Positions 23,501 to 35,377 of a DNA stretch of 64,000 nt are shown one piece after another. The notes beneath the pieces are model-generated. The model was not told where the DNA came from and ran no database searches. It saw nothing but the letters and a program-made list of their open reading frames with translations. Positions within the stretch are counted from its first letter, which is position 1. The number at the start of each line of letters is the position of its first letter. The DNA comes from Avena insularis (lineage: Eukaryota; Streptophyta; Magnoliopsida; Poales; Poaceae), in assembly GCA_023614405.1 (NCBI GenBank), contig CM042685.1, forward strand, positions 189,382,257-189,446,256, given 5' to 3'. The translations under genes and the position numbers were made by a program.

Positions 23501-25737
23501 AAGGAATGCAATTCACTGCGAATCAGATCAAGAAAAAACAATATCCTAAATCTGCATTTTAGTTTAGTATAATTTTAAACGCTTACCGGTCTTCTGTCAA
23601 GAATGGACATCAAGGGGTAGTTCTCCTTCACACCTCGTTCGATCAAAGCATCACTACCAGCAGCTTTCTTAAGATTAGCAGCAAAGAGATTCAAACGGTC
23701 TTGAATGTTTTTTGTTAGGGTGCTTGATTGAGGCCTGGTCCAACGACTTCCAAACTGAGTCCGAAATTGAGCATCTTCACTTGCCTCCTTCTGCAGCATC
23801 TCTTCAGTTTGAACAAGCAAGTCCTGATTGACTCTACTCAAATCCCTAAGCTGCTGCAACTCAGCTTCCAGACCAGCAGGGCCACCGCTTATCTGCACAG
23901 CCTCGACATCTTCCTTCAAATCTGAAGGTATGCTGATATTACCTTCCAATGATAATATAGAATCAGGCAGGTCCATTTCCTTCAGCCTGACTCGAGTGAT
24001 CTCACTCGATTGCTGAAGTTTCTCTGCCTGGGTCCGGATGATATCATCTACCATCTCCGTGTACTTAGAAAGGGCCTTCATGCTTCCATCAGGCACAAGT
24101 GATGAAAAAAGCCTCTCCTTGCTAGCATCTAGAACTTCAGCCAAAGAAGTAGATTTTACAAGGGAAGCTGCAGGCAGAGCTCCCAAAGTACCAGCATCTG
24201 GAACCCGCATCAGATAAACACTATTATTCTCCTTCATAGCCCTATCCAAGTTAGCTTTCATGTTATTCTCCAGCTTATTGACAGCATCCAGAAGTTGTGC
24301 GGCAACTCCTTTAGCTGCCTTCTTGGCATCAGCCAAGGCACTCATTCCAATCTTTAGGCGTGCAATTTCCTGGGCAATTTCTTCTTGCTGATGAAGATCC
24401 AATGAACACCTATAGCAAGCATCAGCATAGAATTGAGCTGCCTTCAGCTGGACATGAGAAACCCAAGTCTTATCAAAGTGCTGACTAAGAGGAGGTGCAC
24501 AGAGAGCCGCATAAGCTTCTTCGTAGTACACACCCACCTGAATACATACAAAATAAGGCAGATAGCATGTTTAACATCGAGTTACATAAAAACGAAGTGA
24601 TGTGATATCATGAAAGGATGTGTTGAGCTAACAGTAAAAGCGCAGCGTAGATTCTTGCATATTTAATCAAGTCTAGAAGACAGTAATCTCCGCTGCAAAT
24701 ATGGGACACATGAAAGCTGGGAGGTCGACGGGAGCCCCAAACTGACCATGATTGTCTCGAAAATGTGTTTTCAACCAAATGGATTGATTACCGCAAGCGC
24801 TATCATGTTCGTAAAAGTATCAGAATAGACATACTACACTAACTTGGTGTTCAGCGTATCAAAATTCGATGCTTCCCTACACAAATTCCCCAAACTATAG
24901 CATGCTGTTTCAGATTCACTTTTGGGTTGTAAACATACTGTCGTTGTGCAAGTAAGTGCATAGAGTAAATCCCTATGATATCAGTTTTAGTTAGACTCCT
25001 CAACACTTCGCAATAACCAGAAGTGCATTTCAACAAGACAGCCCAAGCAGCAGGCAGTAGGCACACACCTGGCGGGCCACCTTGGAGCACAGCGTGGGCG
25101 GCTTCCCACCAGCTATCACCTTCTCGAAGAAGCACTCCTGCGCTTGCGCGAGCATAAGCTTCTCCAGCATCCCGGCGCAGTCCGGCGTCACATCGACGGT
25201 GGTGGCCCCAGCAGCGACGGCCTTGGCGGCGACCCCGCTCTCCCTGAGCAACGCGAACGCGCCCGCGGCACTCTGAAAGGCTCCACACGCGGTCCTGATA
25301 CCGACGTCGGTGACACGATCTGCGGCGAGCGCGATCTGCGAGTAGACGGCGCCGAGATTGAAGAGCACGGCGGCCCTCTCGAGGTGGATAGAGGGCAAGT
25401 TGACCTTCTTGTTGGTCTTGAAAGCGTCGTGCCAGGTGAAGGAGAGGGAGTGGACGTGGGCGCGGTCGTTGGAGATGGGGAAGCGGGGCTCGACGAGGGC
25501 GAGCGCGCGGGCGTAAGCCAGGAGCGTGTCGCGGCGTTGCTCGAGGGAGGAAGCGTCGGGGAGGGAGGGGCTCTCGACCGCCGCAGCGCGGAGGTCGCGC
25601 ACGGCGCAGAGGTCGTCGTCGGCCGTGGCCGCCTCGCGCTCCGAGTAGGTGGAGGCGATGTACTGGCGGAGAGGGCGGTAGAGGTCGACGGCCGTCGCCT
25701 TCTTCTCGTGGATCGCCAGCATGACGTTCGCCGCCAT
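20580..25737 (-). CDS. ALIX: ALIX/BRO1-domain ESCRT-associated protein
   Basis: Plant ALIX (BRO1) homologue, an adaptor that binds ESCRT-III SNF7 and AMSH deubiquitinases and helps sort ubiquitinated cargo into multivesicular bodies for the vacuole. Eight exons join with GT-AG borders and unbroken phase: 25737-25069, 24537-23587, 23439-23350, 23263-23195, 22439-22299, 21997-21949, 21404-21301 and 21194-20580 (TGA). Total 895 codons, slightly longer than the Arabidopsis protein as I recall it. Residues 1 to about 400 form the BRO1 domain (start MAANVMLAIHEKK; YYEEAYAALC at the exon 2 junction). About 420-760 is the coiled V domain, and the rest is a Pro/Gln/Tyr-rich tail with tandem GAPSQQPPY repeats. 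The start is the first ATG of a GC-rich first exon. No frameshift or premature stop was seen. Confidence 0.93.
20788..20895 (-). repeat. 27-bp tandem repeat in ALIX proline-rich tail
   Basis: Four 27-bp units (20788-20814, 20815-20841, 20842-20868, 20869-20895) plus a fifth diverged unit encode GAPSQHPSY, then GAPSQQPPY three times, then a SAPS-type copy. The first four share GGYGCGCCGTATG on the + strand. Repeat number is likely to vary between accessions. Confidence 0.85.
21467..21611. mobile_element. Stowaway MITE in ALIX intron 6
   Basis: A 145-bp palindrome-like element. Left end CTCCCTCCGTTCACTAACG, right end CATTAGTGAACGGAGGGA(A), flanked by TA (21465-21466 and 21612-21613), as expected of Tc1/Mariner-derived Stowaway MITEs. 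It sits in the intron between exons 6 and 7, in the middle rather than at a splice site. Confidence 0.85.
22971..23089. mobile_element. Stowaway MITE in ALIX intron 4
   Basis: A 119-bp element starting CTCCCTCCGTCTCCAATTAG and ending GAGACGGATGTAG, with near-complete inverted symmetry around TCTAGATACGGATGTATC. TA flanks at 22969-22970 and 23090-23091. The right terminus has decayed (GATGTAG for GAGGGAG). It lies about 105 bases upstream of the ALIX exon 4 coding end on the + coordinate scale. Confidence 0.82.
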
Positions 25738-26313
25738 CGGGACGCGGTGGCCGGAGGGGAGGAGATCGAGGTCTGGGTTTGGGGGCTAATTGCTTCGAGG
25801 TGAAGAAATTTGGGGGGAGTTGGAAGTTGTCGCGCTGGAGACTGGGGACTAGAGAGATTGCATCCCGGGCCGGACAGATACTTCGCCGCGTTGGGGACGC
25901 TGGGTTGTGCTTTCAGATTCGTGCACGAGCGGCTGACAGCCACGCGGCATTATTTGGACCGTAATGGAGTCGTGGTTAGACAGGGCATACACGGTACGCA
26001 CACAATCGATGTTGCAAAGCACAATAGTTCTACATCGAAAAGCATATGCAGCGCGAAGCGTATGCAGCGCGCGATCCGGTATAGCCCGCCGCACGCGAAT
26101 CTCTCTTCAATAAAAACATGCGTGTTAAATTTATAGCTCAAACCCTTTCATCAGCCGCGCTAAATTAAAGCACGCGCAAATAAGATTTTACAATAAACAT
26201 GACAAATAAAGATCTAGAAATTAGGCCAAAATTTATTACATAGAATAGGAAAAAAACTATACATAGGTGGTAGTGCAGAAAATAGTGCAGAAATACTAGA
26301 AATCTAAAAATTG
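25738..26313. other. ALIX 5' UTR and promoter region
   Basis: The minus strand immediately upstream of the ALIX start is a C/T-rich leader typical of cereal 5' UTRs. No clear TATA box could be assigned. The remainder is AT-rich intergenic sequence without a gene. Only about 0.6 kb separates the ALIX start codon from the nearest transposon. Confidence 0.5.
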
Positions 26314-26402
26314 CTCCCTCTATTTTAAAATATAAGATGTTTTAGGTTTGTGAAGAAAATATATCTAGACTACTTTTAGTGCGTAGGTTCACTCAACTAA
26401 AA
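26314..26402. mobile_element. Left half of a Stowaway MITE cut by Tat insertion
   Basis: CTCCCTCTATTTTAAAATATAAG followed by a Stowaway-like arm, ending abruptly at the Tat LTR. The other half is not in the window and would be expected beyond the Tat 5' LTR if this MITE was the target. Confidence 0.6.
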
Positions 26403-26407
26403 CCTAG

Positions 26408-26919
26408 TGTCGTCGGATTAATGACAAGTACGCCATAGGGGTCCTGAAGGCGTTGAGAGGATGGGGTGTGAGTCGTTGATTTGGAAGCGGTGAGCATAAG
26501 TTTATTCAGGTTTATATCCGACTGCGGTGATCGGATCCTACTCCTGCTAGCAACCCAGTAATATATCGCCGAGAGTCGGATGTTACAACGGTACAAAAGC
26601 GGTTCTCTTGTGCGAGTTGATTGTGATTGATCTATGATATGATGCCCTAAAGACTCCCCCGGGTCCGGCTTATATAGTTACCAGGACCTAGGGTTACAGA
26701 AGAGACCTATCTGACTATGTTACAGAGTCGGTAACTAAGTACATCTTGAACTACAAGTAATCTACATGCCCAAGTCGGTAAGTCTTCTGGGCTTGTCGTA
26801 GCCGGAATTGACTCCCCTCTTTCTCTAACTGGACCGTCCTAAAGCAAAGCTCTAACCCGTTGGTGGACCACCTTGGTCAGCGAGTCAAATGGGTATACCC
26901 GAAAAGTATATCGCCAACA
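26408..26919 (-). repeat. Tat-element 3' LTR
   Basis: 512 bp. Minus-strand start TGTTGGCGATATACTTTTCG, preceded by a purine tract CTCCAGGGGCTAC at 26920-26932. The minus-strand end is inferred as ...CCGACGACA. A TATATAAG promoter box lies near 26669-26676. The left boundary is inferred from TG...CA alone because the 5' LTR is not available. Confidence 0.68.
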
Positions 26920-28907
26920 GTAGCCCCTGGAGGTCTACAAGATCTAAAGTCGGAATGATCGTCTAGCTTGATGGTTTCTCTGTCTTAAGAACCTTGAAGG
27001 GTTCCCGAAAACTTCATTCATCAATGTAGGATTCCGAGTCTCATCTAAGTTGGATATGCCTTCTTGATTTCAGTCATTTCCTTGCTCGATTCAAACATGA
27101 GCCGGAATTTAAACAGTGACGTCTGCCTGACAACTTTTTCAGGTCATGTCCTATCACTAACAATTATCCTGTCAGCCCGACTGTTGATGGGTCCGCTCTT
27201 TACAGAACCAAGACAATGTTTCAATGCGCACGCGAGGATCGAGGTGGCGGAGATGTCGCGAGAAAGCCTCCTCTCTCTCTCTCCTATACGTGTGGCGCGA
27301 ATCGCGTGCACCCAGCGCGAATCTTGGCGTGGAGGTTATTAAGTTAGAGATTTCCTTCTCTCCCCAAATTCATTCCTCACCGCTTTCATTGTATCCTCAT
27401 ACTCCTAGAGTTCTTCGTATCCCTTCCCTCCACCGCACCCAAACACCCAGCGCCGCCACTTCTTGACCTTCTCCAACGATATGGCGGAGGCGACATCAAG
27501 CTCTGGACGGTGGCGGACGATAGGAAACTGCAGGGCCTTCGGGTCCCCAGCGTAATGGACGACGCCAAGCTCCATCCCATGGAGGATGAGGGTTACCTCG
27601 TCGTCGGCGCATGGTGGAGCTGCTTCGGAGACGTCGTCCCAGCGCCACGCGGCGGCGAGCAAGTCTTGTTCGGGATGCACGTTGAGCGTGGCCTCAGCTT
27701 TCGATCGTTGGAGTTCCTCACTGAGGTACTCCAATACTACGGTGTGCAACTTTCTTCCTCCCAATTCTTTACTTGAGCTTAGCACTCACGCAACTCTTAG
27801 CGAGGGATTTTTAGGCATTAGGCTGAATCTCACTATTTTTTGGTACTACTATGGTACCCGAAAGAATTCCATTAGTGCCGGAGTCCCTTATATAACCGGC
27901 ACTCTTAGTTTAGTTCTTAGGAGAGACCGAGTCTATCCTAAGATCAATGCTAGTGAGCCGGTAAAAAGATGGGCCGCGACATTCTTTTATCATAAAGATA
28001 TGCCGGCTCCTCAGAAGACGGAAGGTCTTTTGGCTTTCATCAACGGCGCTGCTCCCCACAAGGACTCATGGGACGCAGAGGCGCCAGAGATTTCCGAAGA
28101 TTTGATACTCGCCAAGAGGCAGATTGAATTTTTTTATGAAGCACCAAGGTCTCCGCATATCCGACTTGATCCACTGCTGGTTGGATCATCGGATTCAGCC
28201 AATACAGCACCGCAGCGACCGGCTGATGCACACGGTCACCAGAGACCGCAACGACAACATGAAGGTTTGTCTGATGCGCATTGCTTCGAAGGACTACAAG
28301 ACCCGAATGCAGTATTTGATCAAGGAGAGGGTGAACAAGAAGATCACCAAAATCTCCATGAAAATGTGTACAGTTGACCATCCTCTGACTTTGGTAAACT
28401 TTTTGACTTTGTATTTCACTTTTGTTCTTCATCCCATCATATGATTTAGTTGTGATGATGTTTTATATCTTTTTAGCTTGAGAATCTTCCTGAGTCTGAG
28501 TTAGCCCCTCTTAAGGGTAATCCTCCAGAAGACTCGGAAGAGACGGAGGATGATAAGGTGAAGGAAGTTTTTGGCCCTGCTTCCAAGAAGCGTAAGGCCA
28601 AGGAAGTTGTTGTCACCACTAACACACAAGTGCTGCCAGTGGTTAAAAAGTAAGTACCTTGTATCTTCCAGTACTTGTTTGTTATTCTTTCCGAGTCACA
28701 TCTGACATTTGTTCTTTATGTGATTCGGAGTAAAACCTGTTTTGAAGAGTAAGCTAAAGCAGGAGAGCAAACCGGTCAAGCAACTGTGTTAGTAGAAGCT
28801 TGCGATGTCCTCAGTCGTGCCCCCTCCAACTCCAACAACTACTCGTGCTTCAACACCGGAGGTTTCTTCTTGTCCACATGTTGGATCCGCCATTCCTGAC
28901 GACTCTA

Positions 28908-31900
28908 TGTAACATCCCAAAAATACTAAGCTTGGATCATCAATTTCTAATCATCAAACTTAGGGTTAACAAAAACTTTTCTAAATGAAATCATAAATAC
29001 ATGCATATGTGTATGCATTGATTTTGAAATTCTTTTAAACCACCTTGTTTGTGTGAGCCATTGCTTGTAAAATGTTTCTTAGGTGAAATAAACATCATCT
29101 AAAACATTTCCCACACTTTTCCTAAAGACAAGTAAATCAAAACACATATATGAAATGAATGGTCATTTTGGCTAATTTAACTTCCATGCCTACTTTGGCT
29201 GTCTCAAACTTTCAGAACCTAACAGAAACTTTTCTGGATCTTTGCACCCCTTGAATGTACTCATAACAAGGTATCAAGGCCCACTTTGTGATCATCCAGA
29301 AACTTTCAAATGCATAGTTTAAATGACAATTCAAAATTGAATCTTCTTCATATGGGAAGATCCCACTTTTTCAAAAACCACTCAAACAAGCTCAACTTTC
29401 AAAACCCAAGCATCTGCAGACTCACCAGCACCAATCTAGCAAACCCACCAAAAATCTTTTCAAAATTCAAAACTTGATTTCATGTGGCCATTTTATCAAA
29501 CAGGTTGCAGACACAAATCAAAAAAACATCAAACACTATTGTGAGCAGTGATTCTTGCCTAACTTGTTCCCTAGTTAGCTCACACACAACTCAGTAGATC
29601 ATCTAGGAAGATTAGCCAGGCACTAGCACCACTGTGAGCTTGCCATTGTAATCAATGGTGAATAGCCGAGCACCCTCTTGCCACCCCATAGTCGACAACA
29701 AGCTAGGAGCAGCAACAAGCCTAGCCAGCATGTCTGGGAGGCAACCCACCGTCCACCGCTACTCACTGTCCCAGCCGCGAGCGTTGCCAAGCCCTGGACC
29801 ACGCGCACAAGCCGTGCCCAGACCATGCCGAGCATGCGCCAGAGCGCCACCTCGACCATCACCCACAGACCGCGCGCCGCCCTCACCGCGTGCACACACG
29901 ATCGCCATCAACCCAGGAGACCACCAGACATCCCCGTTTGTCGCCTCTGCGTCAGACACCACCGCCCGCCGTCGAAGACGCCGCCTCTGCCGCGCAGAGC
30001 ACTGCCCGTTCCAAACCAAACCACACCGTCCCATGCCTCGAGACCATGTCGTTGAGCATCGCCAGGAGACACCGCACCGTCCCCTACCCTTGCCCATGCC
30101 ATTAGCCGCCTATACCATCGCCCCCGACGAGCTCACCGTGCGGCGCCTGACGGTCCCTCGCCGACTATAAATAGAGGCCACCCCGCACGATTTCTTGACA
30201 CCATCTCACTCCCTCTCACCGATCGTGCCACACCATTCTCGAGCAAGGCGAGCACCACCGCCGAATTTCACTAGAGCCCGCCACGGGAGAAGAAGGCGCC
30301 ATCGATTTTGTCCACCCCAGAGCCGCATGACCACCCCCGAAGTTCGCCGTCGACTTCGCTGCTTCGCCTCGCCGACCTCGCCACTACCCGGTGAGACCCA
30401 GACCCTCATCGCCGCGCTAGGTTTCGTTCTCGCCGGAGTTGTCTTGCGTCGACGATGACTCCCAGCCGTTAGATTAGAACTAGATCGAACGATCCACATT
30501 GCCCCATACCGCTTCGCCCAGCCCCGTGTCACTGACGAGTGGGGACACCCACTTAAGCAGCCCGCGGGAGCACTGCGCTTAGAAGGCCGGCCCAGTAACT
30601 TTTCCCGCGCAGCCCAGTTATTCAAATTAAACCTTTTTCTATTTCAATTCAAACACACTTCTGTACCTAAATTCAAAAATCAACCCAGATCGATTCAGTG
30701 CACCAAATTGAATGAAACCAATTTTGTTGGAAAGGTCTGTGAATTCTGAATCCAAGCCCGTTGGATTCAAGTCATTTGGATCTATAGATCACCCTTGGTA
30801 AAAATAACAAGGCAGAAGCTTTTCTGCATTCAAACATTTTTAAAATTTAAACCATAATAGCTTTTGAGTTGATTCCAACTCTCAAAAATCATATTTAACC
30901 ATACCTTTCATAATATATAAAAATATATAGGTTTACTTGCAGAAATAATGTTCAAGTAATAAAAGAATGCTACATAAGCATTTCTAGCCACTTTAGTTAA
31001 TTAAAATAGAAGGGTAAAATCTTATTAAATTGTGACACCACTTTAAATCACATTCCCATGGACTACAATATGTGGTGATGACATGTGTCAACATGATCCC
31101 ATACTTGGTTTGGAGAATATTAAATCTTAAGTAGTTTTTCAATGAGTAGAAATTACTTTTCTAAAAATAAAAGGAATTAAATCAAGCCTTAACCTTGTAA
31201 TGTTAGAGATGATGCTAGATCATCTATAGGACCCTTGTGTGTGATGATTGCAAGTAGTTAAGTATAGTTTGGTGATTGTGTACCTCGTATTTATTCATAG
31301 ACGCTAGTACCGACCAAGGATACGAGGAGGAAGGATGATACTACGAAGAAGAAGCCGAGGAGAACTTCAATCACTGCTCTGCTCAAGGCAAGCTATTAAC
31401 CTTGCAAGCTAACACTTGCAATTTAGCAAGCTTATACTGATATTGATGCAAGCTGATACTATACCTATGCAAGCTAACCCTTGCAAGATACCCTACTGAT
31501 GCAACAAACCCATACTTGTTCTATGACTACTATATGCCTTAAGCATATGTGATCATACTCACTTGATAAACCAATCCTAGTTTTACTCGCAAGCTTCTTA
31601 CTTTATTTCTTTATCAAAGCTTACTGAGAGTTTTACTTAAGTGACCTTTAGATAATAGAAAGATATTTTGAAGGTTGCATAAAGAGCATAAAATTTGGCC
31701 TAAGTTAGAAACCTTGATATCAGCCTGAGACATGAGGTTGTACTTAGTTGAAACTCCACTAGTTACCACCCCTCATTAGTACTACCCCCACCTGTAGATG
31801 CTAGTGCTAAGCATAAAACTTGATCAACTTTTAGATGGGAATACTTGATGGAAAAATGGTTATGAAAACCTTAGAATGATGGATCATTCTATTGAAATGT

Positions 31901-32955
31901 TTTGGACATGTGTTTCCAAAAACACCTGATGATTTTGGTGATGAAAATGTTGAGGCATGAGCCTTAGCCCTTTATAAAACTGATGGTTGTCTGGATGCAA
32001 TACCATTCCAATTTTATCGTACAACCACAATACCCGAATATTGGGTAGGGCTTGACTGGAAACTTATATTCCTTAGTATTAGTACCCTCACGGACAAGGT
32101 CTGAGCTGAGGTTACCTTGTGAAGATTGTCCACCTGTGCAGTACCCAAGATGACAGTTGGTCATGGTTGGGAGGCCAAACTCACAGGAGAGGTGCTTATA
32201 CTAGGGCGTGTAATCGAAAGGTTAGGATTGATTATCCGCATACTGAGTATGGTGAATTCAGGATTTGTTCCTGACGGATGTATCGAATGTTGTGGTGAAA
32301 GTGTATAATCTCTGCAGAGTGTCAAACTATTGAATAGCCGCGTCATGTTATGGACAGCTTGGAGTGGCCATCGTTCCCCGCCGACTTTTCAAAATGACTT
32401 GTGAAATGAATTGAGACTTTGACTTGACCACAACAGAGTTGTGACATGAGTTACAAGATCCCACTTAGGAGTTATAAAATTGTGACTAGCTTTGGAACTT
32501 AGTAGAGATAAACCTGGCTTTTGCAAAACAACCTTAGAGCCTAGTGTCCTATTATCCAAAAACCCCTTAACTGTTAGTACTAGTTTGCGAGTACTTAAAG
32601 AGTACTCGTGGCTTTGTCCCTGGCTATTCCCATGGCCAGACTATGAAGAGGAGTACCTGGAGGATGGACCCTAGGAAGGTTACGACAGCTAGGATCATCT
32701 CCCATCGCAACATTGCCTCAGTGACCTCAAGATGGAGCTTCGCCTATGCTACCGTTATTATTACGTATTCTGCTGCTTGATGTTGTATTAAGAACTGGAT
32801 CATGAGATCCCTATTTGTGTAATAACTTATGTATCGTTTGTAATGGATGATGTACTATGGTATCCAATTCTGTTATGTCTCGCAAAAATGGTAATCCTGG
32901 GATTGCGATGTATGGCATAACAGACATTTATGATTGAAAAATCCGGGTGTTGACA
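28908..32955 (+). repeat. 5' LTR of Del/Tekay-like element
   Basis: 4048 bp, TGTAACATCCCAAAAATAC to GGGTGTTGACA. AT-rich ends enclose a GC-rich block (about 29650-30600) with the TATA box. Outside that block it differs from the 3' LTR only by scattered substitutions. Confidence 0.93.
30166..30173 (+). promoter_or_regulatory. TATA box in 5' LTR
   Basis: TATAAATA followed by GAGGCCACCCC and a C-rich leader, about 1.26 kb into the LTR: the likely promoter of the element. Confidence 0.65.
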
Positions 32956-32958
32956 AGT

Positions 32959-32971
32959 TGGTATCAGAGCC
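32959..32971 (+). promoter_or_regulatory. Primer-binding site (initiator tRNA-Met)
   Basis: TGGTATCAGAGCC starts three bases after the 5' LTR. It is complementary to the 3' end of plant initiator tRNA-Met and primes minus-strand DNA synthesis. Confidence 0.93.
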
Positions 32972-33185
32972 ATCCTGACCATAGGAGACCCTAGTTAGAC
33001 TGGACGTTTGAACCAAAAACTTAGTTTCAAAACCAAAGAAAACAAATATTTACAAAAACTTATTCTCATTCTCATCTCTTTGATTCTTTGATAAAAATAC
33101 ATGTTCCTCAAAAACTCTTGCAAAATACATAAAATTTTGACACACTTGATCACTCTGCTAATCTACTCATCCTCTATTTTTATAG

Positions 33186-33980
33186 ATGGACGTGAAGTAC
33201 AACAAGTTTTACCAACTTGGGAATGGAGGAGACCTTATCTTTGAGAGGGATCTGGATCAGTTTTCAGAACTTCTGGAGCGTCCGCACCCCGAGTTCTTTG
33301 GAGCTCAGCTCAATGATCAAGGAGGATAAGATCTGCAGTGGCTAATTGTTGCAAGTCTCCGAGGAAAGATTGAACCTCCCACTGCGGAGGGAATTCAGTT
33401 TACCTTGAGGGAAAACAACTGGCTCGATGGACTTGCCAGAGCAATGCAGGAAGCTCTTTCTCGTCTATGTGGGCAGAGCATCAATCAGATCAAGGGTACT
33501 CGCTTTGAGTTTTTCCCAAGGCGTTATGCAAATGGACAACCACTAGAAGCCCCATACCACCCCGAGCTGAAGACTCAATTGGACCACCTTAGCTTCATGA
33601 TGTATGATCATCAGCAGGAGTTGGACAACTGCCGTGACTATTGCAACCACAAGTCTGCCATCATCAAGATGAAGGATCAGACCGTAGCCGTGCTAGCAAA
33701 GGATCGCAAGTCTCGCCGCCGTCAGCTCGACAAGAAGGAGCGCATTATTGCCCGTCTTCGCCACCACATCTCATCTCTGGAGGAGACCATCCACGAGAGA
33801 GACATGCAGTTGTAAGAAAGGGAGAATGCTGGAGAGGATTTTCGTGGAGACCCTTACTCCTATCTCAGTGATGACGATGATTTTCTGGAGGATCAGGCCA
33901 TGGACTTCTTCACCGATGAAGATGATTTCGCCTTCATCGATGATGATGAAGATGATGAAGCCACAGACTCCGAGAAGTAG
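33186..33980 (+). pseudogene. Extra ORF upstream of gag (coiled coil, acidic tail)
   Basis: One frame of 264 codons from ATG (33186, MDVKYNKFYQLGNGGD) to TAG (33978-33980), broken only by two in-frame stops at 33327-33329 and 33813-33815. The middle is rich in K/R/E/Q heptad-like sequence (about residues 145-210, predicted coiled coil). The C-terminal end is strongly acidic (SDDDDFLEDQ... DDDEDDEATDSEK). No retroviral gag, protease or zinc finger is present, and I recognise no family. It sits between the primer site and gag, in the same orientation, so it may be a separate accessory protein of this element lineage. The long open frame with few breaks suggests it was once translated. Confidence 0.62.
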
Positions 33981-34216
33981 TAGCACTGAGCACTAGCGTA
34001 GTGAGTAGTAGTCGGTCCCACTGTATCGTAGATTCCAGAATTGTTCTTAAAACCATATGTTTTTCTTTGTTGTGGTGTGTGTTGTACTGTGTACTATGAA
34101 TGAATGAATGAAAAAGCAAGTTGCTAGGAAAACCTGAGTCAAACTTTTAAAAGCTTTTCAAAAACCCAAAACCTTAGAAATTTCCCTCTTTTCTCATGAT
34201 CTATATCAATCTTAAG

Positions 34217-35377
34217 ATGCCACGTGGAGGAAGTGGTTCAGCCCCGGACCCGATGTTGCAGATTCTGCACATGTTGACTTCTGACCGCAAAGCTGAAAGA
34301 GCGGAACGTCAAGCCAACCTAGCCACTCTACAACAGATAGCCCAGCTAGCCCACAACAACCAAGGCCACGGAAATGAGGACAACCATGGATCTAAGCTCA
34401 AGAATTTCCAGAATACCAACCCACCTGTTTTCACTAAGTCAGAAGAACCCCTAGACGCTGATGACTGGCTGCAAACCATGGAAAACAACCTAGAAGTCGC
34501 CGGAGTGGAAGCCAACGAGAAAGTCCTGTTCGCCACCCATTATCTAGCCGGAGATGCCAGGGCATGGTGGAACAGTGTTCGTGCAATGACCGGAGGCCAG
34601 ATGATGACATGGGAGGAATTCAAGGTCAAGTTTAGCAGAACCCATGTGCCACCAGGTTTGATCAAGAGAATGAGAGACGAGTTCAGAGAACTGAAGCAAG
34701 GAAGGATGACTGTAGTGGAATACCGTGACAAATTTTTGTCATTAGCTAGGTATGCCCCGGACGAGATAGACACCGAAGCCAAGAAGAAAGAAAGATTCCT
34801 GAATGGTCTGCATGACGAGATGCAGACGGTGTTAGTGAATATCCCCTTTGATGATATTGAAGCCCTTGTCGACTCTGCCATCCAGATGGAAGGAAAGATC
34901 AACCAAGCCAATGAGAACCGCAAGCGTCGCATGATGCATCAACCAGAACCCATCGACCCCAAAGTATCGCCTCAACCCATCTCCGTGGATTTGCCCCAAG
35001 AACCAACAGACCCCTATGACCCGTCAGACCTACCCCAACCGTGGAAACCCTAGACCCGAGGAAATCACAACAACCACAGCAACTCTAGCAATTTCACCCG
35101 TGCCCACCCAAGTTCAACACCAACAATGCTACCGCCAACACCAACATCGCCCGAGGATCGAAGCAATGTGTTTATCGCAGCCAAGGACAAGTCGCAAGTG
35201 ACCTGTTATGATCGTGGAAATAAAGGCCACTATTCCAACGAGTGCCCCAACAAGAAGAATGCTACAGCCCCTAATGCATACCCCACCAACAAAGCAGCGT
35301 CGTGTTCAGCCAGGGAGAAGATTTGCCCCAGGGAATTCACTCAACCGCAATGGCCATCTTTTTCTCATGCATGCTGA
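34217..35377 (+). pseudogene. Gypsy gag (frameshifted)
   Basis: Start MPRGGSGSAPDP at 34217. The Retrotrans_gag core is clear (DDWLQTMENNLEV, ATHYLAGDARAWWNS, LKQGRMTVVEYRDKF). It runs to a premature TAG at 35051; the zinc knuckle follows in another frame (35126-35377). The knuckle reads CYDRGNKGHYSNECP: the second Cys of CX2CX4HX4C is Arg. The capsid part is intact to about residue 275. Confidence 0.88.

Noticed and set aside
25144..25943. Long ORFs overlapping ALIX exon 1 on the + strand and in another minus frame
   Set aside because: Shadow frames of a GC-rich coding exon. Only the MAANVMLAIHEKK frame joins in phase to the other seven exons and matches BRO1 proteins.
29623..30625. Pro/Arg/His-rich ORFs on both strands, repeated at 39507-40501
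   Set aside because: Inside the GC-rich block of the two Gypsy LTRs; frames are not preserved between the two LTRs because of indels.
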